A DNA stretch of 64,000 bases from Geminicoccaceae bacterium (GCA_020638465.1 JACKIM010000001.1:2120354-2184353); one strand, 5' to 3'; shown: positions 37,521-46,503, numbered from the stretch's first letter. Numbers and translations: made by a program. Notes: generated from the sequence alone by a model not told the origin.

Positions 37521-40500
37521 TCATGCGCCATCCTTGTCGAAGCTGTCGATGAGTTCGGTGACGAGGGCGCATTGCGTGTCGGCGTCGGGCGCCATGGCCT
37601 GTGACGGTCCTTCGCCGGCACCCGCCGGACGGAGTATTCCCGCCAGTCCCGGTTCCTGACCGAGGCGTGTCATGGTCTTCCAGAAGCGATGGTAATACGT
37701 TTCATTGTCGTCATTCTCGATGCCGAGACAGTCCTCGATTGCGTCAAGAAACATGACGGTCGTGGCTTCGTCACCGCACAGGGGCTGGCGCAACAGGATG
37801 ATGCAGATCTGTAGAAAGATCTGGCGAGGCAGATGCCCTTTAAGGGCTATAACGCCGCCGGCCGCCGACCGCAGGGTTTCCGTGTCTGCCGCGAGGATGC
37901 CCCGGATGACGAGCTTGCCGAGCAGGAGGCGCGGCAGCGGTTCGATGCCGTGGCGGCTCGTCCCGGCGGACAAGCCGTCAACGACGAAGGTCAGAGCGGC
38001 CAGCTTGGCGGCATCGTCGCTCCGCTCGACGACATCGCCGATCATTTCCGTCCATTCCCGGATTTCGGCTTCGTTACATTCCGCCTGGGCAAGAAACTGG
38101 CCGATGACCCGGCACCATGTCAGGATCGAACTCGCGGAAGTGATCCGCTCGCAGACCCGCGCCGCCCGGCCGGCGATGACGCGGCCAGCTTCGGCGTCGA
38201 TCAGGAAGGCCACGGCCATGACGGCATTCGCGCAGGCGCTCTGCAGGGGCGCCAGTTCGATCCTTTCGGCGAGGTCGATCGCACGCAGGGCAATGGTGCC
38301 GGCGAATTCCCGCGGACTGTCGTCGACCGCATGACCGCTCAAAGAGCGTACCGTGCGGGCCAGCGAAAGCAGCTCCACGGGCTCGCGCGTCACCGAGAGT
38401 GCGGGGGCCACCTGCTGCAGCATCATCCGGGCGGTTTCGCGAACATCTGCGCCGGTAACCAGTCCGGCCAGAAGGTCCAGCGCCGCCGCAGTCGCCCGGC
38501 GCGAGGCGATTTCCTGTGGCCGGCGGGCATGGCGTTCCAGCTGTGCCAGGCCTTCACCCGCGGCGACCGGGCTCATGCAGGGCGCCAAACCGCGAAGGAT
38601 CTGCACCCTTGAGCGAAGGCGGGCCGGTGCGTCTTCGCGCGGAATGGCGGCGATCAGCGCGTCGGCTATACCGTCGATGGCGCCTGGCGACATGCGGCTG
38701 GCCAGCCTGACGATGGCCTGGACCGAGTTCGGCATCGGCGGCGACGGCAGGGATCGGCTGAAATCGTCGAATACCCGGCGCGCGACCCGGTCGGCGGTGG
38801 GTGTGTCGATGAATCGGGCGAGGCGGCCGATGACCGCGCCAAGCGAATTGGCGAGCGGCTTCGAGCCGGCTCCATTCAGCAACGAAACCGAATGTTCGAC
38901 AACGCGCACCGCCAGATCGTCCAGCTCCGGGTTCGGTATGTGGTTGGCCAGCCCTTCGATCGCCACGGCGCAGGCCGCGAGATTCTGCGGTGCATTGGAC
39001 TGCCCCACGATGGAACGGAGCTGATGAAGGGCCGGCTGGACCATTCGCCCATCGAAGGGAGCGGACCAGCTTGCCAGAACGAGACGGGATTTCGCCAGGC
39101 AGCGCACCTCGGAGAGCGAGGTCGCGCACTCATCGAGCCGATCCAGCAGGTCTCGTGCTCCATCGATGTCGAGCCCGCCCAGCACACGCAGCAGGATCGC
39201 CGGCTCGTGCTGGAACTTGCGCGAACGGTCGACATTGGTGAGTGCGGCCCTGAGCATGGCTGCGCGCTGGACCGCCGGTGCGCCGGCAATGGCCCTCAGG
39301 GTGACCAGTTCGTGCGGATCGGGTTGCCGTCCCCGCCAGTTCAGTTCCAGCGACAGCCAGTAGGAGGTCGAGGCGACATCGGCGGCATGCGCGCTGTGCT
39401 GGCGGGTACTGGCCTCGATGAACAGGCTCTGGTCGCGATTGAGCATGCCCCGCCCGTGCAGTTCGAGGGCGCGCTCGGTATCCGAAGCCGGCCATGCATA
39501 ATCGTCGTGGCGGTCATGCTCGATCCAGTCGCGTCGGCGTGCCTCGATGGCCTGGATGAGGATCAGGTCATCCTGGTGGTCCTCGATCCAGCTCCGCAGC
39601 CGTGGCCAGCGGCGAAACAGCGATTCGTGGGTAATGTCGACCGACGGATCCTGCGGATTGGTACCGTCTATGGCGATCAGGCGGGAAGCTCGCAGGCGCT
39701 CGGCCGTCTGCCAGAGACTTTCCCCCAGTTCGCTGCGGTGGCGCGGGTGGCGGGTTGCGTGCCGGACCCCGGCACTCTCGCTCCGGAGATGGACGAGCCT
39801 CAGGAACAGCTCGCGGCCATCCCTCTCGTCGATGCCGCATTGCTGCATCGCCCGGTCGGCCTGGGCCGCGAGCGCTCCGGCAACGCCGCCGATGGCCTCA
39901 AGGTCGCCAGAACCGATCCGGTCATGGCGACGATGCTGCCAGAGCTCCTCCAGCGCCACTTCGACGAGTGGCAGCGCATCGGGATTGGCTTCGATCTCGG
40001 CGATGATCTGCGCGGTCACCGCGATGTCGATTTCGACCCCGCGCCGGGCCGCGGGCCCGGTGATCGCCTGGGTCAGTTCGGTGGGCGTCATGCGCCGCAC
40101 CTTCAGTTCCGCCGACTGGATCGCATCGACGAACTCGGGATCGTCCTCGATCAGGGCCGTGAGGAAATCGGAGCGGAAGGCGACGAGGACGCGATAGGGT
40201 GCGTCGACCGTCGTGCGGGCCATGTGGTTCAGGGCGCGGATCAGTGCACGGTGCTGTTCCGGTGCTTCCTGACGGGCAAGGTTGAAGCTCTCTTCCATCT
40301 GATCGACGATCAGGAACAGTTTCTTTCCGGTCGCGTCGAAATGGCCCAGGGCGTGCTCCGAGAGGCGGGAAGGGGCCACGATCAGTCGTTCGCACACGGT
40401 CTGCGCCCGTTCGGGGATGTCGAGGCGCGGCGTCATGGGCTCGAACAGGGTCACCAGGGCCTTGGCCAATTCGTGCATAGGTTGCGCGCGTGGCGAGAAG

Positions 40501-41210
40501 CGGGCGATGCACCAATTGCCGTCATCGGTCAGCCGCGGCTCGATTCCAGCGTGGATCAGCGATGATTTGCCCGACCCCGAGGGTCCGGTCAGCAGGACCA
40601 GCGGGTGATCGCTGAGGCGCTGCCAGAGTTGATCGACGAGTTGTTCGCGACCGAAGAAGTCGTCGGCATGCTGGCGGTCGAACGATGACAGGCCGCGATA
40701 GGGCGCGCCGAGCGGGATCTCCGTCTGCGGCCGGCTGCTCTGGACGGACCAGCTCCGGTGCAGGTCGCGGATCTTCCTCGAGATGTCGCCAAGTGCCTGA
40801 TGCGGGCGCTCCCATTCCTCCAGCGGTAGTACCGAGCCACCGGTCTTGGGCAGGGCGTCGACCCGCGCCCAACGCTTGTATTGCCAGTCGCACGCCTTGA
40901 CGATGATCGGCAGGATGCGCAACTCGCCGCGGTCGCGCTTGTCGCAGGCCAGTGCCACTTCCGTGTGCGAGATGTAGGGCGATGCATTGAAACTGGGGCT
41001 GACGAGGAAGATGGCGAGATCGGCACCGGTCAGCCGGTCGCGGATGGTCTCGTCCCAGTCGGCGCTGACCTCGAACATGCCGTCCTCGAACAACTCGACG
41101 ATGCCGTCCTGGACGAGCGATCGGAGCATGGTGGCGACCTGCGTTTTCCATTGGCCGTCGGTTTCGTCGGCGTGGGCATAGGAGAGAAATACCTTGAGTG
41201 GCCTGTCCAT
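37521..41210 (-). CDS. TIR-domain nSTAND NTPase, candidate anti-phage protein
   Basis: A 1229-residue protein. Residues 1 to about 150 are a bacterial TIR domain (KVFLSYAHADE; LAIFLVSPSFNASPYISHTE with the likely catalytic Glu84). Residues about 170-600 are a novel-STAND ATPase with the lead-in YRGLSSFDRQHADDFFGRE, Walker A GPSGSGKS at 209-216 and Walker B LFLIVDQMEE at 298-307. The C-terminal 600 residues are helical and repeat-like, without WD40 repeats, and probably sense the trigger. TIR domains of this kind cleave NAD+ and act in abortive defence. It stands alone beside an IS cluster. The defence role is inferred from architecture. Confidence 0.88.
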   Translation of the reverse strand: MDRPLKVFLSYAHADETDGQWKTQVATMLRSLVQDGIVELFEDGMFEVSADWDETIRDRLTGADLAIFLVSPSFNASPYISHTEVALACDKRDRGELRILPIIVKACDWQYKRWARVDALPKTGGSVLPLEEWERPHQALGDISRKIRDLHRSWSVQSSRPQTEIPLGAPYRGLSSFDRQHADDFFGREQLVDQLWQRLSDHPLVLLTGPSGSGKSSLIHAGIEPRLTDDGNWCIARFSPRAQPMHELAKALVTLFEPMTPRLDIPERAQTVCERLIVAPSRLSEHALGHFDATGKKLFLIVDQMEESFNLARQEAPEQHRALIRALNHMARTTVDAPYRVLVAFRSDFLTALIEDDPEFVDAIQSAELKVRRMTPTELTQAITGPAARRGVEIDIAVTAQIIAEIEANPDALPLVEVALEELWQHRRHDRIGSGDLEAIGGVAGALAAQADRAMQQCGIDERDGRELFLRLVHLRSESAGVRHATRHPRHRSELGESLWQTAERLRASRLIAIDGTNPQDPSVDITHESLFRRWPRLRSWIEDHQDDLILIQAIEARRRDWIEHDRHDDYAWPASDTERALELHGRGMLNRDQSLFIEASTRQHSAHAADVASTSYWLSLELNWRGRQPDPHELVTLRAIAGAPAVQRAAMLRAALTNVDRSRKFQHEPAILLRVLGGLDIDGARDLLDRLDECATSLSEVRCLAKSRLVLASWSAPFDGRMVQPALHQLRSIVGQSNAPQNLAACAVAIEGLANHIPNPELDDLAVRVVEHSVSLLNGAGSKPLANSLGAVIGRLARFIDTPTADRVARRVFDDFSRSLPSPPMPNSVQAIVRLASRMSPGAIDGIADALIAAIPREDAPARLRSRVQILRGLAPCMSPVAAGEGLAQLERHARRPQEIASRRATAAALDLLAGLVTGADVRETARMMLQQVAPALSVTREPVELLSLARTVRSLSGHAVDDSPREFAGTIALRAIDLAERIELAPLQSACANAVMAVAFLIDAEAGRVIAGRAARVCERITSASSILTWCRVIGQFLAQAECNEAEIREWTEMIGDVVERSDDAAKLAALTFVVDGLSAGTSRHGIEPLPRLLLGKLVIRGILAADTETLRSAAGGVIALKGHLPRQIFLQICIILLRQPLCGDEATTVMFLDAIEDCLGIENDDNETYYHRFWKTMTRLGQEPGLAGILRPAGAGEGPSQAMAPDADTQCALVTELIDSFDKDGA

Positions 41211-41375
41211 CGATTCGCTCCGGGGAAGGGATCCGCAACGAATCTATCATAGGAATAAAATCTTTTCAAGAATTGAGACAACTTCGCACCATCCTCATTG
41301 CGCTTTCGAAGTTCGGCATGCGATGCCCCCTCCTGCTACGGGGATATCGCGAAAATCATAGCTGTGTTCTTATTA

Positions 41376-41874
41376 GAGCGCTTCCCGATCAGGTGGAATA
41401 GCCCGAATTTCGGATGTAGTTAGCACATTCGGCTGGAGAGAAGAGGTTGAGGCCAGTTGCGATGGCGTCTTCGAGGGCATCGAGAGTTTGCGCGGAGGTT
41501 TTGCGCAGGAAGTTCTTGAGCTTGGCGAAGACCTGCTCGATGGGGTTGAGATCAGGGCTGTAGGGCGGGAGATATTCAAGTTTCGCGCCTCGTGCCTCGA
41601 TGGCATCGCGGACGCCGGCAACCTTGTGGCTGGAGAGGTTGTCGAGAATGACGATGTCACCCTTGTTCAGGGTGGGTGCGAGAGCCTGCTCGACCCAGGC
41701 CTTGAAGGCGGCGCCGTTGGTGGGCCCGTCGAAGACGCAAGGGGCGGTGATGCGGTCATGCCGCAGGGCGGCGATGAAGGTCGTTGTTTTCCAGTGTCCG
41801 TGCGGGGCAATGCCTTCGACGCGCTCGCCTCTGGGGGCCCTGCCATAGCGGGGCGCCATGTTCGTCGAGACCAT
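41376..41874 (-). mobile_element. IS630-family remnant 1
   Basis: The left end begins GAGCGCTTCCCGATCAGG immediately after a TA dinucleotide, as expected for IS630 insertion. Only the 3' half of the transposase gene remains. It abuts, head to head, a different IS630 remnant at about 41860-41880. Confidence 0.75.
41389..41874 (-). pseudogene. IS630-family transposase, C-terminal half
   Basis: About 160 residues with the DDE half-motifs HGHWKTTTFIAALRHD, Asp in DIVILDNLSSHK and Glu in YSPDLNPIEQVFAKLK. The N-terminal helix-turn-helix half and the first catalytic Asp are missing, so it is inactive. Confidence 0.85.
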
Positions 41875-42127
41875 GACGCATGACTACAAGCGCAACGGCC
41901 CCACGACCACGCTCTTTGCCGCACTGAATGTGCTGACCGGCGAGGTGTTCGGGCAGAACATGGCGCGCCACCGGCACCAGGAGTTCCTCCGCTTCCTGAA
42001 CACGCTGGAACAGGAAATCCCGACCGGAAAGACCGTGCATGTCGTGCTCGACAATGTCTCGTCGCACAAGACACAAGAAGTCAGGCGCTGGCTCGAACGC
42101 CACCCCCGCTGGACCTTTCATTTCACG

Positions 42128-42135
42128 CCAACATC
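42128..42135. repeat. Target-site duplication of IS66 copy 2 (left)
   Basis: The octamer CCAACATC is repeated at 43872-43879 on the other side of the element. The uninterrupted IS630 fragment at 47250 shows the single empty site. Confidence 0.95.
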
Positions 42136-43871
42136 GTAACCGGTGCAAAAGTCCGGGCGATCAGACCTTGGCGGCGGTGACGAGCTGGGCGAGTGGTGGG
42201 ATTTCTGTCGTGTATGGTACGGCGAGTCGGTGGCCGAGGAGCTGGAAGAAGGAGACGTCGAGTTTCTGGCAGGTTTTCATGCAGCCGAGCAGGGTATCGC
42301 GTGCCTGACGGCCGGCATCGGACCAGGTGCCGCCGGAGATCTTGCGTTTGGTGACGTGGCAGCGGATGTCGTTTTCCGAGCCGTTGGTGTGCAGGGGGAT
42401 TTCGGGTCGGTCGAGGACCAGGAGGAGTTCCGGTTTGCGGGCATGCAGGCGTGCGAGCAGGCGATCGAGGGTGGCGAAACCGGTCTTGCGCTTGAAGATG
42501 CGGTCGAAGCGGGCACGGAGCTGGGCAGCTCGCGACCTTTGCGGGGCTTGTTTGTAAGCCTTGAGATCGGCGTAGAACCACCAGACGAGCTGGCGGAGGA
42601 GATCGATGGCACGTCTTTGGCTTTCATTGAAGCCGACGAGCTTGTGGATCAGGCGCTCGGCATGAACCCAACAGAGTGCATGTTGGCCGACGCGGAACTG
42701 TCCGGCGCCATCGGAGACGATGACGGTATCGTTCAGCAGACCGTGGTGGTGGATGCTGCCCCACAGTGCGGCCTCGGTGGCGATTTTGACCGGGTCGGGG
42801 TGAACATCGAGTTGATCGATACCGAGTTCGCCCAGATGGGCCGAGAAGGCGCCGCGATCGGCGAATGTCCTGGTGTCATGCGCCTCCAGCCGGGCGATCA
42901 CGGAGCCTGCCAGCGCATGTTTGCGCATGTAGCTGAAGGCGTCGTCATTGAGGACATAACCGCCATGACCGGCGCGCAGCAGTTCGAGAAAATTCACCCG
43001 GCTCTTGGAAAACGTCGTCGCGAAGTGGGTGAAGCGGTCATCGCCGATCTGGGTGGTGAAGCCGTTTTTGGCGCCATGCCGGGCGCCGGTGTCATCGACG
43101 GTGATCCATTTCGCGCTCTCGAGACCGGCGCGGAACAGCTCCGTGGCCTCGTCATGCAAATCGCCTGGATCATTGTTCAACAGCCGGATGACCTGGCACT
43201 TGGAAATGACGATGCCGATCTCGTTCAGCATCGCCGTCAAGCGTTCCGTCGTGACCTGGCCCTGGACGTGCTGCAGAATGATGAACCGCACCAGTTCAGG
43301 CCCGAAATGCCCGCACAAGCCCTGGGGCAACGGCGCTGTCACCGTTCGCCCGTCCGGCGTCATCCAGCGCTCCTGGCGATAGCGGATCACCCGGCTCTCC
43401 AGCCGCAGATCCTGCACGACAAAATCCTCATACCCCTTGAACCGCGAGCCGGGCGGCGCCTCAACCCCGAGCTTCTGCTCCTCGCTCACCACAGGAACCC
43501 GCCGGCTGGCCTTCGACGAACCACCCCGCTTGCCCTTGCCGCCTCGCTTGCCTGTGGCCGTCGATGTTCCGGCCTTCGCTGCCATCCCCGACGGTTTGAT
43601 CTTCGGCCGCCCTTTCAGCCCCTTGAGCCGGGCAATCTCATCCCGCAATGCTGCATTCTCCGCCTCCAGCAAAGCGACGCGCTCCAGCAGCGCCGCAACC
43701 AAATCGCGGAGATCATCAAGGCCGAGTGTGGCGAGGTTGGTGGCATTGGGCTTGGACATAACAAACTTGAATCACGTCCCATCGCTCTTGGGAATCGAGA
43801 ACATATTCTTATTCCATGCGCGCAGATCAAGCCTCAAAAATCCAGTCCGCCCGGACTTTTGCACCGGTTAC
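42136..43871 (-). mobile_element. IS66-family element, copy 2, intact
   Basis: A 1736-bp element with the same 24-base terminal inverted repeats as copy 1 and its own 8-base target duplication CCAACATC. It lies in the opposite orientation to copy 1, about 24 kb away. Its insertion split IS630 remnant 2. Confidence 0.95.
42161..43759 (-). CDS. tnpC: IS66-family transposase TnpC, intact
   Basis: A 532-residue transposase. It has an N-terminal coiled coil (ALLERVALLEAENAALRDEI), a basic linker rich in Gly/Lys, and the DDE core with Asp in WITVDDTGARH, Asp in IVSDGAGQF and Glu in GSENDIRC. No TnpA/TnpB partners are present, as in the ISBst12 subgroup. Where both can be read, its protein sequence is identical to the split copy 1, so the two insertions are recent. 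Confidence 0.95.
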   Translation of the reverse strand: MSKPNATNLATLGLDDLRDLVAALLERVALLEAENAALRDEIARLKGLKGRPKIKPSGMAAKAGTSTATGKRGGKGKRGGSSKASRRVPVVSEEQKLGVEAPPGSRFKGYEDFVVQDLRLESRVIRYRQERWMTPDGRTVTAPLPQGLCGHFGPELVRFIILQHVQGQVTTERLTAMLNEIGIVISKCQVIRLLNNDPGDLHDEATELFRAGLESAKWITVDDTGARHGAKNGFTTQIGDDRFTHFATTFSKSRVNFLELLRAGHGGYVLNDDAFSYMRKHALAGSVIARLEAHDTRTFADRGAFSAHLGELGIDQLDVHPDPVKIATEAALWGSIHHHGLLNDTVIVSDGAGQFRVGQHALCWVHAERLIHKLVGFNESQRRAIDLLRQLVWWFYADLKAYKQAPQRSRAAQLRARFDRIFKRKTGFATLDRLLARLHARKPELLLVLDRPEIPLHTNGSENDIRCHVTKRKISGGTWSDAGRQARDTLLGCMKTCQKLDVSFFQLLGHRLAVPYTTEIPPLAQLVTAAKV

Positions 43872-44187
43872 CCAACATCGGCGTCATGGTTGAACGCCGT
43901 CGAGGGCTTCTTCGCCAAGCTGACAAAGCGCAGGCTGAAATACGGGGCCTTCAGTTCCGTCGCCGACCTGCAAGCCGCAATCCAGCGCTTCATAACAGAG
44001 CACAACGACACCGAGGCAAAGCCATTCACATGGCGCGCCGACCCAAACGAAATCATCGCTGCTCGAAATCGCGGGTTCCAAATGTTGGAATCATTCCACT
44101 AGCGTGCATCCTGTCATCCATGGATGAACATGGTATCGCGTCGCCGCGCAACGCCAGTCCTGTAACAATGTCCGGGAGAAGCCGGGA

Positions 44188-44574
44188 GAATGGCCCCGAT
44201 GGAGCGGGAGGGGTGAGCCCTCACCGCCCTATGCACCGGTTCCCCTCGTTTCGGCGAAAAGGTGGGAGCGGGGCCATTCGACGGCGGTTCCGGTGGCGCG
44301 GGCCAGTAGTCGCCAGCCCGGCCTACGCGCTCGATCCTCGCGGCTTCGATGACCGAGCGGGAGCGGAATCGCTAAGAGGCAACCCCGGTGAAACGGGAGG
44401 GTGTAACCCTGCGCCGCCCTACGCACTGCCCCTGTTGTTTTCAGAAAGACAGAGGGAGTGGGGTTGCTCGGTTGCGGCTTCGGTGAAGCGGGCCAGTAAC
44501 TGCCGACCCGCCCTACGCACCCGGCCCCCGCGATATCGATGACCGGGTGGGAGCGAAACCGCGAGCACGCAACC
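44188..44574. repeat. Four tandem about 90-bp units with three conserved stems (possible structured RNA)
   Basis: Units are 44188-44279, 44284-44372, 44379-44467 and 44470-44574 (core 44474-44562). Each unit is closed by an outer inverted repeat whose sequence differs between units but still pairs: GAATGGCCCCG/CGGGGCCATTC, GCGGTTCCG/CGGAATCGC, GCAACCCC/GGGGTTGC and GCGGCTTCG/CGAAACCGC. Inside are a conserved GGTGRARCGGG, a hairpin, the block GCCCTACGCACC, a second hairpin (for example CACCCGG/CCGGGTG or CGCTCG/CGAGCG) and a closing GGGAGC. No reading frame is conserved. I do not recognise the family. Confidence 0.8.
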
Positions 44575-44635
44575 TAGCCAAGGACAAGTTGCCGGGCAAG
44601 TGTAGGTCCGAATGCGGCTCGGCAGCCCACTACGT

Positions 44636-45067
44636 TCACGCCCTCGTCACCTGCACGTCAACCGCCATTCCGAACAGCGACAGTGCTCGTTCGAGTTCTC
44701 CGGTTTTCGTCGTGCGGCGTAGGCTGAGCAGTCGCCGGGCGGGGTTCTTTGAGCCGTAACCCATGCGGCGGGCCAGTTCGGCGACAGGCATCCGCTCTTG
44801 CGCGACGAGGCGGGCGAGTTCGAGTTTCAGGGTGGTCACGGTGTCCAGTGTGGCCATGCGCTCGCCTTCGCGGGCACTCGATGCAGTCGGCCAATCGCTG
44901 CCATCCGCCGCATAGATCGCGAATGCGCTTACCAGCGCGTCTGCGGCATTGGCCAGCGCCTTATTCTCGTCGTCGCCTTGGGTGATGGCTTCGGGAACGT
45001 CGCGGAACGTGACGGTGAAACCGCCTTCCTCGCAGGGCTCGAAATGGGCGGGGTAGCGTAGTGTCAT
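44636..45067 (-). CDS. hicB: HicB-family antitoxin with C-terminal helix-turn-helix
   Basis: A 143-residue protein. The N-terminal half is the HicB fold (LRYPAHFEPCEEGGFTVTFRDVPEAITQGDDENKALANAADAL is split here for length: it opens RYPAHFEPCEEGG and contains FRDVPEAITQGD). The C-terminal half is a DNA-binding helix-turn-helix (VAELARRMGYGSKNPARRLLSL). HicB normally neutralises the HicA RNase encoded just upstream. No hicA frame is visible in the 243 bases before it, so the antitoxin appears to be an orphan, possibly after IS-linked loss. Confidence 0.85.
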   Translation of the reverse strand: MTLRYPAHFEPCEEGGFTVTFRDVPEAITQGDDENKALANAADALVSAFAIYAADGSDWPTASSAREGERMATLDTVTTLKLELARLVAQERMPVAELARRMGYGSKNPARRLLSLRRTTKTGELERALSLFGMAVDVQVTRA

Positions 45068-45310
45068 GGCTCGTCACGCCGCCTTGGTGAGCATGAAATC
45101 CACCCGCACTGCGTCATAGGCAATCCACCGGCCTGAAGCCGATCACCCCGCAACCACCAACAGAATCCCGACATTCAAGCCTTCAAAGAGGAGGTGGGGT
45201 GCGACCGGCAAAAGAGCAGAATTTTTGTCAGTTTGCTCACCATACGCTTACCAGCTCGAAAATCTGGTGAGCAACACGGCAGAGAAACGCTCATAACTCA
45301 CTGATTCCAT
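45068..45310. other. Intergenic region between hicB and tRNA-Pro
   Basis: No complete gene. This is the DNA downstream of the tRNA 3' end, where integrative elements often attach, but no repeat of the tRNA end was seen elsewhere in the window. Confidence 0.4.
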
Positions 45311-45387
45311 TGGTCGGGGCGGAGAGATTTGAACTCCCGACCCTCTGCTCCCAAAGCAGATGCGCTACCAGGCTGCGCTACGCCCCG
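45311..45387 (-). tRNA. tRNA-Pro (anticodon UGG)
   Basis: 77 bases including an encoded CCA. The acceptor stem CGGGGCG/CGCCCCG, D arm GCGC-AGCCTGGTA-GCGC, anticodon stem TCTGC/GCAGA with loop TTTGGGA, and T arm GGGAG-TTCAAAT-CTCTC all fold. The anticodon TGG is at 45351-45353 on the complementary strand and has the G at position 37 typical of tRNA-Pro. Confidence 0.95.
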
Positions 45388-45441
45388 ACGCCTGCATGTC
45401 TAGGCGAAGCAATGCCGTTATGCAATAAGTGCGGAAGGGTC

Positions 45442-46200
45442 GGATTTGATAACATTATAGCCTTCCGGCTGATTTTTTGCTACATCTCGCGTAGAGTGGC
45501 TGAGCGGGGGAATATGATGCATTGTCCGAAATGCGGTTCGGAGGTCCGGACGAAGGCGGGGTTTATCGGTGAGGTTCAGCGTTGGCTGTGCAAGTCGTGC
45601 GGCTGCAAATATACGCGCAGTACGAGGCACGGGATGGGTGACGAGATCAGACGTCGGGCGTTGCAGCTCTATCTCGAGGGCATGGGCTTTCGCGCGATCG
45701 GGCGGGTTCTGGGTGTTTCAAATGTCGCCGTTCTCAAATGGATCCGGGCTTTTGGCGAGGAGGTCGAGCGGATGCGCAGGCCCGGTCCGCCGCCGAAGAT
45801 CGCGATGATCGACGAGATGTGGCACTTCGTTCATGCAAAAAAAACGAATGCTGGCTGTGGATATCGATGTGTTATCTCACAAGATGCATCCTCGGCGTTC
45901 ATGTGGGCGGACGAAGCGCCGACGACCTGAAGAGCTTTCTCAAATCATTTCCCCAAGCCCAGGGGCGCATCACCTTCACCGACGATCTCGCCGCCTACGC
46001 GGCCGTGCTGCCGAAAGGCGCACATTTCACCGGCAAGATGCACACGCAACGGCTCGAAAGCCTCAACGCCAACGTCCGTCATCATCTCGCCCGATTCCGC
46101 CGCAAAACACGATGCACCACCAAATGTCCGCGCATGGCCTACCTCTCCGCGCTGCTCTTCATGCAGGCGCATAATAAAAAGCTATTTGGTTAGCATATCC
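45442..46200 (+). mobile_element. IS1-family element
   Basis: About 759 bp. The ends are imperfect inverted repeats matching at 15 of 20 positions (GGATTTGATAACATTATAGC at the left, GGATATGCTAACCAAATAGC as the complement of the right). No 8-9 base direct repeat flanks it: the left neighbour is tRNA flank, the right neighbour is the inside of an IS200 transposase gene, which suggests an adjacent deletion. Confidence 0.8.
45514..46193 (+). CDS. IS1-family transposase, two frames joined at an A8 slip site
   Basis: The first frame (45514-45930) has the zinc finger CPKCGSEVRTKAGF...CKSCGC, a helix-turn-helix and the first catalytic region KIAMIDEMWHFVH. The second frame, ending at 46193, continues with KKNECWLWISMCYLTRCILGV, FTDDLAAYAAVLP and QRLESLNANVRHHLARF. 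They meet at eight A residues (45837-45844); a -1 slip there gives the normal IS1 protein, as in the insA-insB' programmed frameshift. A mutational base loss is the alternative. Confidence 0.8.
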
Positions 46201-46202
46201 TC

Positions 46203-46394
46203 ATCAAAGGGAAGAGCGCCATTCACTTAGCCCGTGTTTATGGCGAACGCCGACGCAATTTCGTTGGCCAACATTTCTGGGCAAGAGGATATTTTGTCAG
46301 CACGATCGGGCGAGACGAAACGGTCATCCGCGACTACATTCGCAATCAGGAGAAGGAAGATCGCCGGCTCGATCAACTCGCGCTGTTACCCTGA
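46203..46394 (+). pseudogene. IS200/IS605-family transposase TnpA, C-terminal remnant
   Basis: About 63 residues, IKGKSAIHLARVYGERR, NFVGQHFWARGYFVSTIGRD and YIRNQEKEDRRLDQL, are the C-terminal end of an IS200 Y1 transposase. The N-terminal part, with the HUH motif, was lost where IS1 now lies. Confidence 0.85.
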
Positions 46395-46503
46395 ACATGC
46401 CGCCTTCAGGCGGCGAACAGATTGCGGCCGCGCAGCGCCGCAAACCGCCGCTTTGAGCGGCTCTCAACCAAAGCCCCCGGCTCTGCCGGGGGATATTTAC
46501 TAT
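46395..46503 (+). repeat. Right end of the IS200/IS605 remnant with subterminal hairpins
   Basis: Contains the hairpins GCCGCCTTCAGGCGGC, CCGCCGCTTTGAGCGGC and GCCCCCGGCTCTGCCGGGGG, the last near the junction with the GIY-YIG gene. Subterminal hairpins of this kind are recognised by IS200 transposases. IS200 elements make no target duplication, which fits the abrupt junction at about 46503. Confidence 0.65.

Larger units (their letters stand above)
41858..44102 (+). pseudogene. IS630-family transposase remnant 2, interrupted by IS66
   Basis: The codons before 42136 (TMTHDYKRNG, TTLFAALNVLTGEVFGQ, HVVLDNVSSHKTQEV, HPRWTFHFTPTS) continue after 43872 with SASWLNAVEGFFAKLTKRRL and end in GFQMLESFH at 44102. 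Together they are the C-terminal half of an IS630 transposase of a different subgroup from remnant 1. The element's right end is at 44099, followed by TA. A second, uninterrupted copy of the same fragment is at 47026-47480. Confidence 0.85.

Noticed and set aside
38892..40565. 557-codon plus-strand frame antisense to the TIR-nSTAND gene
   Set aside because: TIR and ATPase motifs lie on the minus strand in one unbroken frame.
42143..44542. 799-codon plus-strand open frame across IS66 copy 2 and beyond
   Set aside because: It is antisense to the IS66 transposase, then out of frame in IS630 and the tandem repeats.
44188..44574. CRISPR array
   Set aside because: The repeats are about 90 bases, adjacent without unique spacers, and palindromic throughout; no cas genes are present.
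45311..45400. tRNA-Pro as a proven attachment site of the accessory element
   Set aside because: No direct repeat of the tRNA 3' end was found at another border and no integrase is in the window; most accessory DNA is also on the 5' side of the tRNA.
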